Shown here: positions 8,210-16,504 of the stretch, piece by piece | Numbering within the stretch: the stretch's first letter is position 1 | Layout: every line of letters starts with the position of its first letter | NCBI GenBank assembly: GCA_017992075.1 | Contig: JAGOPI010000003.1 | Span: 1 to 50,036, forward strand | From: Candidatus Babeliales bacterium | GTDB lineage: Bacteria > Babelota > Babeliae > Babelales > Chromulinivoraceae | Direction: 5' to 3' | Length of the DNA stretch: 50,036 nucleotides | The notes under the pieces: generated by a model | The model's input: the letters and a program-made list of their open reading frames with translations, nothing else | Told to the model about the DNA's origin: nothing | Database searches by the model: none | Position numbers and translations under genes: made by a program

Positions 8210-9628
8210 ATGTCGGAAAAAGAACAATTGTATGTTTTGGACACGAATGTTTTAATCGAAGATCCTGAAGTAATCTTTCGATTTCCAAAAGCAAGAATCG
8301 GAATTCCTATTGTTGTTTTAGAAGAGTTAGATCGTATCAAAGTTGAAAGTTCTAGTCGTGGCGCAAGTGCTCGTTTGATTGCACGCCATTTGGATAAAAT
8401 TCGTTCACTCGGATCACTTAAATGTGGTGTTCAACTTGAAAACGGTACCGTTGTTCAAATTTTGTTCGAAGATGAATGTCCTAAAAAACCTCGTTTAAAT
8501 ATCAATATCGCAGATAATAAAATATTAATGCTTGCCGCTGCTATGCAAGAATGTGACTATGATGTTACGTTTGTAACCAAAGATATTAACGCGCGAATCA
8601 AAGCTGATGCGCTGGGTATCAAATCTCAAGATTATTTACGTGGCCTTGTACTTGCTGAAAATTATTATAAAGGTTGGCAGGAACATCAAATATCAGGTAT
8701 GGATCTTCGCAAAGAGTTGCCACCCATTTTGCGTGAGCTTGCTGAAGATAAATTAGTTTTGTGCAATGAATTTATTGTGTTGTACAGCAAAGGCAATGAA
8801 TTTAATAATCGCGTTTTTCGTTATCGTGGTGGCGGAAATTTTAAAGAAGTTATTCAACCTGTAGCCCACTGGCCGATTGCTGCAAAAAATGTTCATCAAT
8901 TGATGGCTCTTGATCTTTTATTTGATAATGATGTTCCAATGGTTTCCTTAACTGGTCCTGCAGGTACTGGAAAAACATTTTTAACATTGTTTGTTGGTTT
9001 GTATAATGTTTTGGTCAGTGAAAATTATTATAAAATGACGATTGCTCGTTCTGTCGTGCCACTTGGTCATGATATTGGATTTTTACCTGGAGATGTGCAA
9101 GAAAAACTTCACGGATGGATGCAACCGATGTATGATAACGTTGATATGATTACACATTTAATTGCTCAAACTCAGGCAACATCTTTTTTTGAACGTCGTG
9201 ATTCAGGTTATTATGAAGAAGGGCGAAAACAAAAAAATCGTCGCTTCAATAAAAAACATACACATCGTCAAGAACACATTGCAAAACCGATGAGTTCTCT
9301 TGATGAACTTATTCATCAGCATAAAGTGAGCCTTGAGGCAATTACGTATATGCGTGGACGTTCGATAGCTCGTCAATTTATTTTTATTGATGAAGCTCAA
9401 AATTTAACTCCACATGAAGTAAAAACACTATTAAGTCGTGTTGCAAAAGACAGCAAAATTATTTTATCGGGTGATCCTTATCAAATTGATGTGCCGTATC
9501 TTGATTTTTCAACGAATGGTCTTGTTGTTTCAAGTGATCGATTTAAAGGTCAATCAATTTTTGGATCTGTATTTTTACCAACAAGTGAACGAAGTGAACT
9601 TTCACGCTTGGTACAAGAATTATTATAG
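8210..9628 (+). CDS. phoH: PIN-PhoH family ATPase/ribonuclease
   Basis: A two-domain protein of 472 residues. An N-terminal PIN domain (about 8-145) has DTNVLIEDP with D11 and further acidic residues at D102 and D125 (FVTKDIN). A C-terminal PhoH-like P-loop domain has Walker A GPAGTGKT at 249-256 and Walker B FIFIDEAQN. This is the PhoH2/YlaK architecture, in which family members couple RNA unwinding and cleavage. A basic insertion rich in Arg, Lys and His lies before the Walker B. The ATG at 8210 is chosen over the upstream GTG at 8189 because AAAGAAAGGA lies just before it and the PIN strand follows directly. The next gene starts 9 bp downstream. Confidence 0.9.
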   Translation: MSEKEQLYVLDTNVLIEDPEVIFRFPKARIGIPIVVLEELDRIKVESSSRGASARLIARHLDKIRSLGSLKCGVQLENGTVVQILFEDECPKKPRLNINIADNKILMLAAAMQECDYDVTFVTKDINARIKADALGIKSQDYLRGLVLAENYYKGWQEHQISGMDLRKELPPILRELAEDKLVLCNEFIVLYSKGNEFNNRVFRYRGGGNFKEVIQPVAHWPIAAKNVHQLMALDLLFDNDVPMVSLTGPAGTGKTFLTLFVGLYNVLVSENYYKMTIARSVVPLGHDIGFLPGDVQEKLHGWMQPMYDNVDMITHLIAQTQATSFFERRDSGYYEEGRKQKNRRFNKKHTHRQEHIAKPMSSLDELIHQHKVSLEAITYMRGRSIARQFIFIDEAQNLTPHEVKTLLSRVAKDSKIILSGDPYQIDVPYLDFSTNGLVVSSDRFKGQSIFGSVFLPTSERSELSRLVQELL

Positions 9629-9637
9629 GATTTTGAT

Positions 9638-10843
9638 ATGCAAAATTTGCATCAAAAAGATTATCAATATTTAGTTCCTCCATCATGGTTAATTGTGCTT
9701 ATTGCTGGATTTCCACAACTTTCAGAAACAGTGTATACGCCGTCACTTCCTGATATTGCTCGGGCATTGTTAGTTTCAGAATCAATGGTAGAGTACACGT
9801 TAACTATTTATTTGTTTAGTTTTGCGCTAGGCATTCTTTTTTGGGGTAAATTGTCAGATAGTTTTGGTCGTAAACCTTGCGTGCTTGCAGGTATTGGAAT
9901 TTATATTTTAGGATGTTTGGGTTGTTATCTATCGCCTACAATTACCATGTTGATGGCAAGTAGATTTTTGCAAGCATTTGGTGGAAGTATTGGAAGTGTT
10001 TTAGGCCAATCGATTGTACGTGATGCATTTCATGGATCAGCTTTAGGACGAATGTATGCTATGTTTGGTAGTTCTTTAGCTATATTTCCAGCAGTAGGGC
10101 CAGTTGTTGGAGGCTGGATTGCTCAAAATTATGGATGGTCAAACATTTTTATATTTTTGATTTGTTTTGCAATTTGGTTAGGTACAATTATTTGGTGGTT
10201 CTTGCCAGAAACCCATCATCCTCACATGAGACAGCCAAACTGTATGCCTAAGGTGGCGCTTCAAATGCTTTTTGATAAAAAAGTGGTTGGATTAGCTTTG
10301 CTTGTTGGTTGTTCGAATGGAATTCAATTTAGTTTTTATTCAGAAGGGTCATTTTATTTGATTGAACAGCTTGGTTTGTCGCCAAGTAGTTATGGGACCT
10401 GTTTTATTGCAATTGCAAGTTCTACAATGTTGGGTGGTATGCTTTCTAAATATTTAAATCAGCATCATATTCCAAAAATAATCATGGGTTATGGAATTGC
10501 GATTATGTGTGCAACTTCAACACTTTTTAGCCTGTTGGTGCTTGGTGGAGTTGGTTCTTTTGTTGCACCAAGTACGATGATAGCTGTGACGCTTTTGGCT
10601 CAAATGTGTATGGCTTTTGGTATTGTTATCAATAACGGAACAGCTTTGGCTATGGCACTCGTCGATTATAAATGGTGCACGGGTACTGCATCGAGTCTTT
10701 TTGGATTTTCATACTATATTTTGACATCAATTATTACACTTGGTATGGGAATGCTTCATAATGGTACGTTATATCCGATGCCATTGTACTTTTGTAGTAT
10801 TGCTTGGACGATGTTTTTAATCAAAAAAACGATGATTCGCTAA
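9638..10843 (+). CDS. MFS drug-resistance transporter, Bcr/CflA type
   Basis: A 401-residue integral membrane protein with about twelve hydrophobic segments. The loop after TM2 carries the MFS signature (GKLSDSFGRKPC), and TM1 has PQLSETVYTPSLPDIA, typical of the Bcr/CflA subgroup of proton-driven drug exporters. TM5 holds a Gly/Pro-rich motif C-like segment (AIFPAVGPVVGGWIA). It follows the PIN-PhoH gene by 9 bp and is probably co-transcribed. The substrate cannot be told from sequence. Confidence 0.88.
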   Translation: MQNLHQKDYQYLVPPSWLIVLIAGFPQLSETVYTPSLPDIARALLVSESMVEYTLTIYLFSFALGILFWGKLSDSFGRKPCVLAGIGIYILGCLGCYLSPTITMLMASRFLQAFGGSIGSVLGQSIVRDAFHGSALGRMYAMFGSSLAIFPAVGPVVGGWIAQNYGWSNIFIFLICFAIWLGTIIWWFLPETHHPHMRQPNCMPKVALQMLFDKKVVGLALLVGCSNGIQFSFYSEGSFYLIEQLGLSPSSYGTCFIAIASSTMLGGMLSKYLNQHHIPKIIMGYGIAIMCATSTLFSLLVLGGVGSFVAPSTMIAVTLLAQMCMAFGIVINNGTALAMALVDYKWCTGTASSLFGFSYYILTSIITLGMGMLHNGTLYPMPLYFCSIAWTMFLIKKTMIR

Positions 10844-10920
10844 ACTTTACAAAAAGTTAGTTTTTGCTATTCTTAAAAGCGTAATTCGTTAAAAATTTTA
10901 ATGTAGGGGTTTACATTTTT

Positions 10921-11427
10921 ATGAATAGCACAAAATCGTTCTTTTTCATCGTCTTTTCATTGGCTGCGTCAGTCATTCAAACAAAATCGCCAGTTGTTCA
11001 ATCAGATATTTTTTCAGCGATTGCAAGTGGCAAGCAAAAAGTTATTAAAATTGCTTTGCAAACGCCATCTGCAATAACAAGTCGTAATGCTATTGGTCAA
11101 TCAGTGCTACATGTTGCTGTTGCTCAAAAAAACAGTTTTTTAATGTTGACGCTCATTAAAGCGGGTGCACAAGTTAACGCTTTAGATGCTTTTGGTAAAA
11201 CGGCACTTGATTATGCAGTTGAAATGAAATGCAATAAAGTGATTTATTTTTTAGTTAAATATGGAGCAAGAGTTACTTCTGAAGCAAATGTTATTCGTTT
11301 AAAAAATATTTATAAATCTCGCGCTGTAAAGTTTTTTGTAACAGGATTATTCTTTACTCCATTTTTGTGGATTGGAACATTGACATCTATGAGCCATGCA
11401 TCTGATGTGATGGTGCTTACGGTATAA
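10921..11427 (+). CDS. exported ankyrin-repeat protein
   Basis: A 168-residue protein with an N-terminal signal segment (SFFFIVFSLAASVIQ) and about three ankyrin units. The two clearest are IGQSVLHVAVAQKNSFLML plus TLIKAGAQVNALD, then FGKTALDYAVEMKCNK. A hydrophobic segment near the C-terminus (VKFFVTGLFFTPFLWIGTL) may anchor it in a membrane. The start follows TGTAGGGG at 12-16 nt, a rather distant G-rich ribosome binding site. It is followed by a terminator shared with the convergent reductase gene. Confidence 0.8.
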   Translation: MNSTKSFFFIVFSLAASVIQTKSPVVQSDIFSAIASGKQKVIKIALQTPSAITSRNAIGQSVLHVAVAQKNSFLMLTLIKAGAQVNALDAFGKTALDYAVEMKCNKVIYFLVKYGARVTSEANVIRLKNIYKSRAVKFFVTGLFFTPFLWIGTLTSMSHASDVMVLTV

Positions 11428-11445
11428 TTTCGTTAGTTTTTAAAA

Positions 11446-11481
11446 ATAAAAAGCCTGGCAATTTGCTGGGCTTTTTATTTT
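11446..11481. terminator. bidirectional terminator
   Basis: A stem of ATAAAAAGCC with GGCTTTTTAT encloses a short loop. It ends both the ankyrin gene (stop at 11427) and the minus-strand reductase gene, whose stop codon (11475-11477) lies inside the hairpin. Confidence 0.75.
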
Positions 11482-12032
11482 TTGCACATTTGTTCAACCT
11501 TTTTAAGGTGTTTATTTAAATCTTCAGGTTTTAAAGAATTAACTTGATCAACCATGTAAATTGAAATATTGGGTATTCCAATAAATTTACAGGTTTCAGA
11601 TAATTGTTGTTCAACTGGGTTGTGTAAATTTTGACTTAAATGTTGTTTGTTTTGTAGCGATGAATAAATGATGATTGCTCGTTTTATTTTGTGCAAGGGT
11701 GAAGCATGGGTCCCAGATTCATATTTATAGGCCCAAGCGTTAATCAAATCGAGCCAGGCTTTCATAATTGCTGGCACGGAATACCAATACAAGGGAAAAA
11801 CTAAAAGAAGCGCGTCAGCCTCTAAAAATCGTTTTTTATTCTCAAGGTAGAATGGATGGCTTTCCATGAATGTTTGATCGTGATAAAAAAAGGGAATTTC
11901 AAACTTTCGATCGTACAAATTTAAAATATCGATTTCGTGGCTTAGCGCGGCAAGCGTTTTTGTTGCTTGATTAAAAAGCTTTTGAGTTGTGCCTTGAACG
12001 TTGTCATTTGCAAAGATAGCATAGACTTTCAT
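11475..12032 (-). CDS. flavodoxin-fold NAD(P)H oxidoreductase
   Basis: A 185-residue protein of the Flavodoxin_2 (NQO1/KefF/YwrO-like) family. It begins MKVYAIFANDNVQGTTQKLF, corresponding to the FMN-phosphate loop region. In the middle it has ADALLLVFPLYWYSVPAIMKAWLD, whose PLYWYSVPA matches the conserved P-x-x-W-x-S-x-P flavin-binding loop. Such enzymes reduce quinones or similar acceptors in the cytoplasm. The start at 12032 is preferred over 12044 because GGAGG stands 5-10 nt before it. Isolated gene, convergent with the ankyrin gene. Confidence 0.8.
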   Translation of the reverse strand: MKVYAIFANDNVQGTTQKLFNQATKTLAALSHEIDILNLYDRKFEIPFFYHDQTFMESHPFYLENKKRFLEADALLLVFPLYWYSVPAIMKAWLDLINAWAYKYESGTHASPLHKIKRAIIIYSSLQNKQHLSQNLHNPVEQQLSETCKFIGIPNISIYMVDQVNSLKPEDLNKHLKKVEQMCKK

Positions 12033-12206
12033 TGTATCCTCCATATCCCCATTTCGTTATTATATTAATGGTTTGAAGGTTTCAAAGTAAAGAGATGGTT
12101 TATGTTTTGTATGGATTTTGCTTAAAACTATGTATTTTTCTTTGCGAATTAAGTATCCTTTATGTTGTGGTGATTCATTTTATGGAATTTTAAAAAAAGA
12201 AGAATT

Positions 12207-12962
12207 ATGAATAAAAAATTTTTAATGGCATTAGTCATTTTTATTTCAAATAATGCAACATTTGCTTCTGATAGCTCAGATCCAGAATTAGATAAATTTT
12301 ATGAAGTTTTATCGTATGGACATATTAATTTTGCAGGAGAATTGCTTAATTTAAATCCACGATTTCAATATGAGTTGAACGATGAAAATCAAACATTATT
12401 ACATTTGTCGGCTCAACATCATTTTCCAGAAAGAAGTATTCAATTTTTGGTTGACCGTGGTTGGGATGTTAACGCTCAAGATATATATGGTAAAACGCCT
12501 TTTATGTATGCATTAGAAGAACCTTATAATGAAGATATAATAAATGCGTTATATTTAAGCAATAAAATAAATTTTCTTCTTCAAGATAAGCGGCAAAAAA
12601 CTATTATTGATTATGCTATGCGACATTATTCATTTGTGATTGATAAATTAAAAGAAAAGGAAGAGATTCAAAAATATTTTGCAATTTTGCCAGATTTTGA
12701 CAGCGATGATGTGCGACAAAAATTAGAAAAAATAGAAAAAGAAGTTCCTGTGCGGCATCGAGAGCTTGATAGTTATTGGAAAAAATATGAACCAAATCCT
12801 TCAATTTTAATTTATAAAAAACCGCAATCTGAATTACATGAGGCTGATTGGCAATTAGATGGGTTACATGATAATGCAGCGATGCGATTAAAGAGCGCAG
12901 AAGATAAAAAAAGAATTTTGAATAAATTGGGTCAATCTTTTGAAAATGGGGCGGGAATTTAA
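12207..12962 (+). CDS. exported ankyrin-repeat protein
   Basis: A 251-residue protein with signal peptide MNKKFLMALVIFISNNATFA. Two or three ankyrin units occupy about residues 30-130, including DENQTLLHLSAQHHFPERSIQF and IYGKTPFMYALEE with WDVNAQD between. The C-terminal half is charged and helical, without recognised domain. The ribosome binding site is weak (AAAGAAG). The next ankyrin gene starts 6 bp after its stop, so the two probably form an operon of related exported proteins. Confidence 0.78.
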   Translation: MNKKFLMALVIFISNNATFASDSSDPELDKFYEVLSYGHINFAGELLNLNPRFQYELNDENQTLLHLSAQHHFPERSIQFLVDRGWDVNAQDIYGKTPFMYALEEPYNEDIINALYLSNKINFLLQDKRQKTIIDYAMRHYSFVIDKLKEKEEIQKYFAILPDFDSDDVRQKLEKIEKEVPVRHRELDSYWKKYEPNPSILIYKKPQSELHEADWQLDGLHDNAAMRLKSAEDKKRILNKLGQSFENGAGI

Positions 12963-12968
12963 AAAATT

Positions 12969-14189
12969 ATGAATAAAAATATGAAAAATAATCATTTAAT
13001 TTTGTTATTGATGAATTTTGTGAGTGTTACAATTTTTGGGTCTTATCAACTTGAAACGATTATAAATAATGAACAGCGAAATGCGGTTGATTTTAATAAA
13101 TTGAAACATGCTTTATTAATAAATAATTTGAAAAAAGTTAGTGAAATTTTAGACTCCAATCCTAGCTTGTTGTCATATGTTGATCCAAAGACTGGTCGAA
13201 TGTTGATACATGAAATTTTTATGCATGATTATCCTGCAGAAAATGTTTATCATGTTCTTTTAAGAGTAGATGAAAGCGTGATTAATGCTAAAGATGCATT
13301 AGGTAATCGTCCTTTACATTATTGTATTAACAATTTACATAATTATTCTGATCAAGAAATGCAAGAAATATTTAAATTGTTGGCACGCAAGTATGCTCGG
13401 CCATTAAGTAAAAATAATGAAGGGATTACCCCTTTGCATTTGGCTTCTGGTAATAGAAGAATTCAAGTCTTAGAACATATTATGTCTATGTTGCCAAATG
13501 ACTATAAAACTAAGGGGTATTTAGATTTAAAAGATAATACAGGAAAAACCTCATTAATGTATGCAGCAGATTTAGAAGATCGACAAAATATTAAAAGGTT
13601 ATTAAATAGTGGTGCTTCTTTTGATCAAGAATTTGTTCAATATTTGAAAAATCAAGGAAAAGACAGTGATTGTATTGCGAATCATGTAGTTTACGCTAAA
13701 AAATTTGCTCCCGATTTTTATACAATTTTTTCAAATCTTCTTCGATCGGGAGTTGATATAAATAAGAAAAAAGATGGGTATGGTAATATTTTATTACACT
13801 ATGCTATGAATGAATTCATTTTTTATAATGAAGAATGGCATGCATCTCCTCGATTAGGCAATGATGAGATGGTGACTGGTTTGCTTGCGCTTGGAGCAGA
13901 TTCTCAATTAATAAATGCATTTGGACAGAAACCGGATGTTTATGATAATTATCAAAGCTTAGTAAATTATTATAAGCATTTGAAAAATTCTATAGAAATG
14001 AATGAAGAGCGAGAAACATTATTTGGCGAATCTGTTATGAATGCCTATGAATTTTGGCTTGAAGGTAAAGATTCAGGGTTGTTGAGAACTATGATATGTC
14101 CTGATGATACGAATCATTTTTCTAAATTAATTCGAATGAAAGCTCAAAGTTTTTTTAAACCTGAATTTGTTCAAAAAATTTGTTCTTAA
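12969..14189 (+). CDS. exported ankyrin-repeat protein
   Basis: A 406-residue protein with a hydrophobic signal segment (NHLILLLMNFVSVTIFGSYQ). Ankyrin units are spread over about residues 35-320, with clear ones at ALGNRPLHYCINNLHN, NEGITPLHLASGNRRIQVLE, NTGKTSLMYAADLEDRQNI and YGNILLHYAMNEF. The C-terminal 90 residues are helical and unrecognised. It is the second gene of a pair with 12207-12962. Its stop codon overlaps that of the convergent yidD by 3 nt, and no terminator hairpin separates them. Confidence 0.8.
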   Translation: MNKNMKNNHLILLLMNFVSVTIFGSYQLETIINNEQRNAVDFNKLKHALLINNLKKVSEILDSNPSLLSYVDPKTGRMLIHEIFMHDYPAENVYHVLLRVDESVINAKDALGNRPLHYCINNLHNYSDQEMQEIFKLLARKYARPLSKNNEGITPLHLASGNRRIQVLEHIMSMLPNDYKTKGYLDLKDNTGKTSLMYAADLEDRQNIKRLLNSGASFDQEFVQYLKNQGKDSDCIANHVVYAKKFAPDFYTIFSNLLRSGVDINKKKDGYGNILLHYAMNEFIFYNEEWHASPRLGNDEMVTGLLALGADSQLINAFGQKPDVYDNYQSLVNYYKHLKNSIEMNEERETLFGESVMNAYEFWLEGKDSGLLRTMICPDDTNHFSKLIRMKAQSFFKPEFVQKICS

Positions 14190-14443
14190 TTTTTATGCCA
14201 CCAAAGCCAAATAGGGTTGCAACGAATTAAACGACAGCTTGTGTGCCACACAGCAACAGGAACTGAAAATTGTTCTAAATTTATAATCGCAAGTTGGGTG
14301 CAACCAATTTTGAAAGGACAAATTGCTGGAGGTCCAAAAAAAGGTCGAGCTTGCAGAATAAACCAGCTTAAACATTGAGCAACAATGCGATCAATATTGT
14401 GTAAAAATTTCCAAAACCAATTTTTTAAGTTGATCAAAATCAT
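14186..14443 (-). CDS. yidD: membrane protein insertion factor YidD
   Basis: An 85-residue protein beginning MILINLKNWFWKF. It has the YidD pattern of an amphipathic N-terminus, then FGPPAICPFKIGCTQLA (the C-x5-C pair of the family), then VWHTSCRLIRCNPIW. YidD assists membrane insertion together with YidC, which is not adjacent here. The start at 14443 is chosen for TCTGGAA upstream; it overlaps the end of rnpA by 53 nt. The alternative ATG at 14467 would overlap further. The YPTCS element is degraded to IGCTQ. Confidence 0.8.
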   Translation of the reverse strand: MILINLKNWFWKFLHNIDRIVAQCLSWFILQARPFFGPPAICPFKIGCTQLAIINLEQFSVPVAVWHTSCRLIRCNPIWLWWHKN

Positions 14444-14726
14444 ATGATTTTCCAGATGGCCGAGCAATGATTGCTAGGTCGATTTTTTTTTCGTACAGTT
14501 TATTTTCCCAAAAAATAGCTTTTGCTCGACGTTTTAATAGATTTCTTTGTGGAGCGTTACCATATTTTCTGGATGCAACGATTAAGATTCTTCCAAATGG
14601 CAATGTTGCCTTTGCCGTTAAAAAAGTAAAAGCTTGATTCTTTTTTGGGCTTTTGGCCACATCAAAAAAGTGATCAAGCTCTTTTTTACTGAATTTGGAA
14701 AGTTTGTTGGAAATTTTGTTGTGCAT
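14391..14726 (-). CDS. rnpA: ribonuclease P protein component
   Basis: The protein subunit of RNase P, which trims the 5' ends of pre-tRNAs. The 111-residue sequence has the family signature APQRNLLKRRAKAIFWE and the preceding RILIVASRKYGN strand. Length is normal. It lies 26 bp downstream of rpmH on the same strand and overlaps yidD, the usual gene order of this cluster. Confidence 0.92.
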   Translation of the reverse strand: MHNKISNKLSKFSKKELDHFFDVAKSPKKNQAFTFLTAKATLPFGRILIVASRKYGNAPQRNLLKRRAKAIFWENKLYEKKIDLAIIARPSGKSYDFDQLKKLVLEIFTQY

Positions 14727-14752
14727 AAATTTACAACGTACCTTTTAAAATT

Positions 14753-14896
14753 TTAAGCACGTACTGCTAGGCGTTTTCTGCCTTTTGCGCGACGACGTTT
14801 GATAATAGTGCGACCATCTTTAGTTGCCATACGTTTTAAAAATCCGTGTTTACGGTTTCGTTTGACGCGGCTTTTTTTGAAAAATGTTACTGACAT
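14753..14896 (-). CDS. rpmH: 50S ribosomal protein L34 (bL34)
   Basis: A 47-residue, strongly basic protein read from the minus strand: [19 protein letters not shown], then [20 protein letters not shown], then RKRLAVRA. This matches bL34 over its whole length, including the internal K-HGF and RRAKGRK motifs. An AAGGTTCTTGCT stretch precedes the ATG. It heads the rpmH-rnpA-yidD cluster. dnaA, commonly found upstream of rpmH, is absent. Confidence 0.93.
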   Translation of the reverse strand: MSVTFFKKSRVKRNRKHGFLKRMATKDGRTIIKRRRAKGRKRLAVRA

Positions 14897-14990
14897 AGCA
14901 AGAACCTTCTTTTGATCACGGGAATATGCATATTTATAGGTTATAGTTTAAAGAATTATTCATTTTTTTGCAAATATAATGGTTAAAATC

Positions 14991-15026
14991 AAAAAACCAG
15001 CCATGGGTTTATGGCTGGTTTTTTGT
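14991..15026. terminator. bidirectional terminator
   Basis: The stem AAAAAACCAGCCAT with ATGGCTGGTTTTTT (loop GGGTTT) gives a strong hairpin. It terminates the minus-strand gene ending at 15033 before rpmH. Confidence 0.85.
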
Positions 15027-15032
15027 CAAAAG

Positions 15033-15323
15033 CTACTTTAATGTAATGTTTACGCTGATTTGTTGAATATCTTTACGAATTTGATCTAATCTTTTTTGAA
15101 TATTGCTTAGTTGTTTTTGCACTTTTTTTGGATTTGCTATTTTTGATTCTGTGCCAAATTCATCATCCCCTGCAAATTCTGAAAAGTAGGAATTTGAATT
15201 TGATCCAGGCATAGCCGTTTGATTAATGTCGGCTTGGATTTCTTTGCGTGATTGTTTTGCGTCAACATGAGCTGCAAAAGTAAGGCATAGCACGCTGAAA
15301 AAAAATAACATAGATTTTTTCAT
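15033..15323 (-). CDS. small exported coiled-coil protein
   Basis: A 96-residue protein with signal peptide MKKSMLFFFSVLCLTFAAHVDA. The middle is Ser/Asn/acid-rich, and the C-terminal 40 residues (KQLSNIQKRLDQIRKDIQQI) form a predicted amphipathic coil with heptad hydrophobics. AAAGGA precedes the ATG. No family was recognised. It sits between trxB and rpmH on the same strand. Confidence 0.65.
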   Translation of the reverse strand: MKKSMLFFFSVLCLTFAAHVDAKQSRKEIQADINQTAMPGSNSNSYFSEFAGDDEFGTESKIANPKKVQKQLSNIQKRLDQIRKDIQQISVNITLK

Positions 15324-15394
15324 AAAAGTCCTTTTTTAAGAGTTGAAACATTTCAAAGACTGTATGAAAAATCAGAATGCTTTGTCAAATTTTG

Positions 15395-16339
15395 TTAATC
15401 TAAGTTGTTTGCAGCAAGATATCGTTCAGCTTCAAGAGCAGCAATACAACCAAATCCTGCAGAGACAATCGCTTGTCGATATTTAGGATCTTGTACGTCA
15501 CCACAAGCAAAAACTCCTGGAACTGAAGTTTTAACAAGATCGGTAACCTGAATGTGACCGAATTTTGATCGATCAAGTTGATTTGCAAAAATATCAGTGT
15601 TCGGTTTGAGTCCAATCGTTAAAAAAACAGCATCAGTTTTTAATTCATATTTTTCTTGGGATTTTCCGTTGATCACGGTAACGCCAACAATTTTGCCATC
15701 TTTGCCATGAATTGCAGACACGGTGCTGTTGTATATAATTGTAAATCCATCTTTGTTTAAAACTCGTTGTTGCATTGCGTGTGATGCTGTTAAATGTTCT
15801 CCTATGTGAATGATAGTTATTTTGTTGCCGTTACGGTGTAAAAATGATGCTGCTTCCATACCTGAATCGCCACCACCCACAACAACGATATGTTGGTTTT
15901 TGTAAAATGCTCCATCACATGTTGCGCATGTTGATACGCCTTTACCCCAAAATTCTTGTTCACCTGGACAAGAAAGTCTATTTGGCGTTGCACCACTGGC
16001 AATGATGATGCTATGAGCTTGAATTTGTTGTTTGTTATCAATAGTGATCGTGAACGGTTTTTTTGATAAATCAACGTTGGTAACTGATCCTGAAATGGTG
16101 TTTACGTTAAATTTTTTTGCATGATTTTGCATGTTGATCATCAGTTCAGGTCCCATAATTGAAGCTGTTCCTGGCCAATTTTCTATCATGGTTGTACTCA
16201 TGAGTTGACCTCCAGGTTTTGGTCCTTCAATGATAATCGGATGTAAATTTGCACGAGCTGCGTAAATTGCTGCAGTTAGTCCTGCAGGTCCAGCGCCGAT
16301 GATGATAAGAGAATGAATATTTTTTGAATTGTTTGTCAT
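15395..16339 (-). CDS. trxB: thioredoxin-disulfide reductase
   Basis: An FAD/NADPH enzyme that reduces thioredoxin. The 314-residue protein has the N-terminal FAD motif IIGAGPAGLTAAIYAARA (13-30), the redox-active CATC at C138 and C141 (STCATCDGAF), the NADPH motif VVVGGGDSGMEAA and the C-terminal FAD motif PGVFACGDVQD. Length is typical. AAAAGGTACAAC precedes the ATG. No thioredoxin gene is in the window. Confidence 0.95.
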   Translation of the reverse strand: MTNNSKNIHSLIIIGAGPAGLTAAIYAARANLHPIIIEGPKPGGQLMSTTMIENWPGTASIMGPELMINMQNHAKKFNVNTISGSVTNVDLSKKPFTITIDNKQQIQAHSIIIASGATPNRLSCPGEQEFWGKGVSTCATCDGAFYKNQHIVVVGGGDSGMEAASFLHRNGNKITIIHIGEHLTASHAMQQRVLNKDGFTIIYNSTVSAIHGKDGKIVGVTVINGKSQEKYELKTDAVFLTIGLKPNTDIFANQLDRSKFGHIQVTDLVKTSVPGVFACGDVQDPKYRQAIVSAGFGCIAALEAERYLAANNLD

Positions 16340-16372
16340 GTTGTACCTTTTGATTTTTTTTTCTTTATCTTA

Positions 16373-16486
16373 TGCCTGGATTCCAAATCAAGTTTGGAAT
16401 GACGGAATTGTAAAATGTATGTTTTTTATCATTGATTAAACAAGATTCGTTGTTGTTCGTCATCCCAGACTCAGATCTGGGATCCA
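16373..16486. repeat. paired palindromic repeat
   Basis: Two copies of the palindrome seen elsewhere in the window face each other: 16373-16403 (TGGATTCCAAATCAAGTTTG then GAATGAC) and 16459-16486 (GTCATCCCAGACTCAGATCT then GGGATCCA). Each can form its own hairpin, and the two are inverted relative to each other. They fill the trxB-tig gap. Confidence 0.6.
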
Positions 16487-16504
16487 AAAATTTATAAATA
16501 GTCA

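Noticed and set aside
14897-15032. Replication origin next to rpmH
   Set aside because: No DnaA-box cluster or AT-rich repeats beyond background; the gap holds a terminator only.
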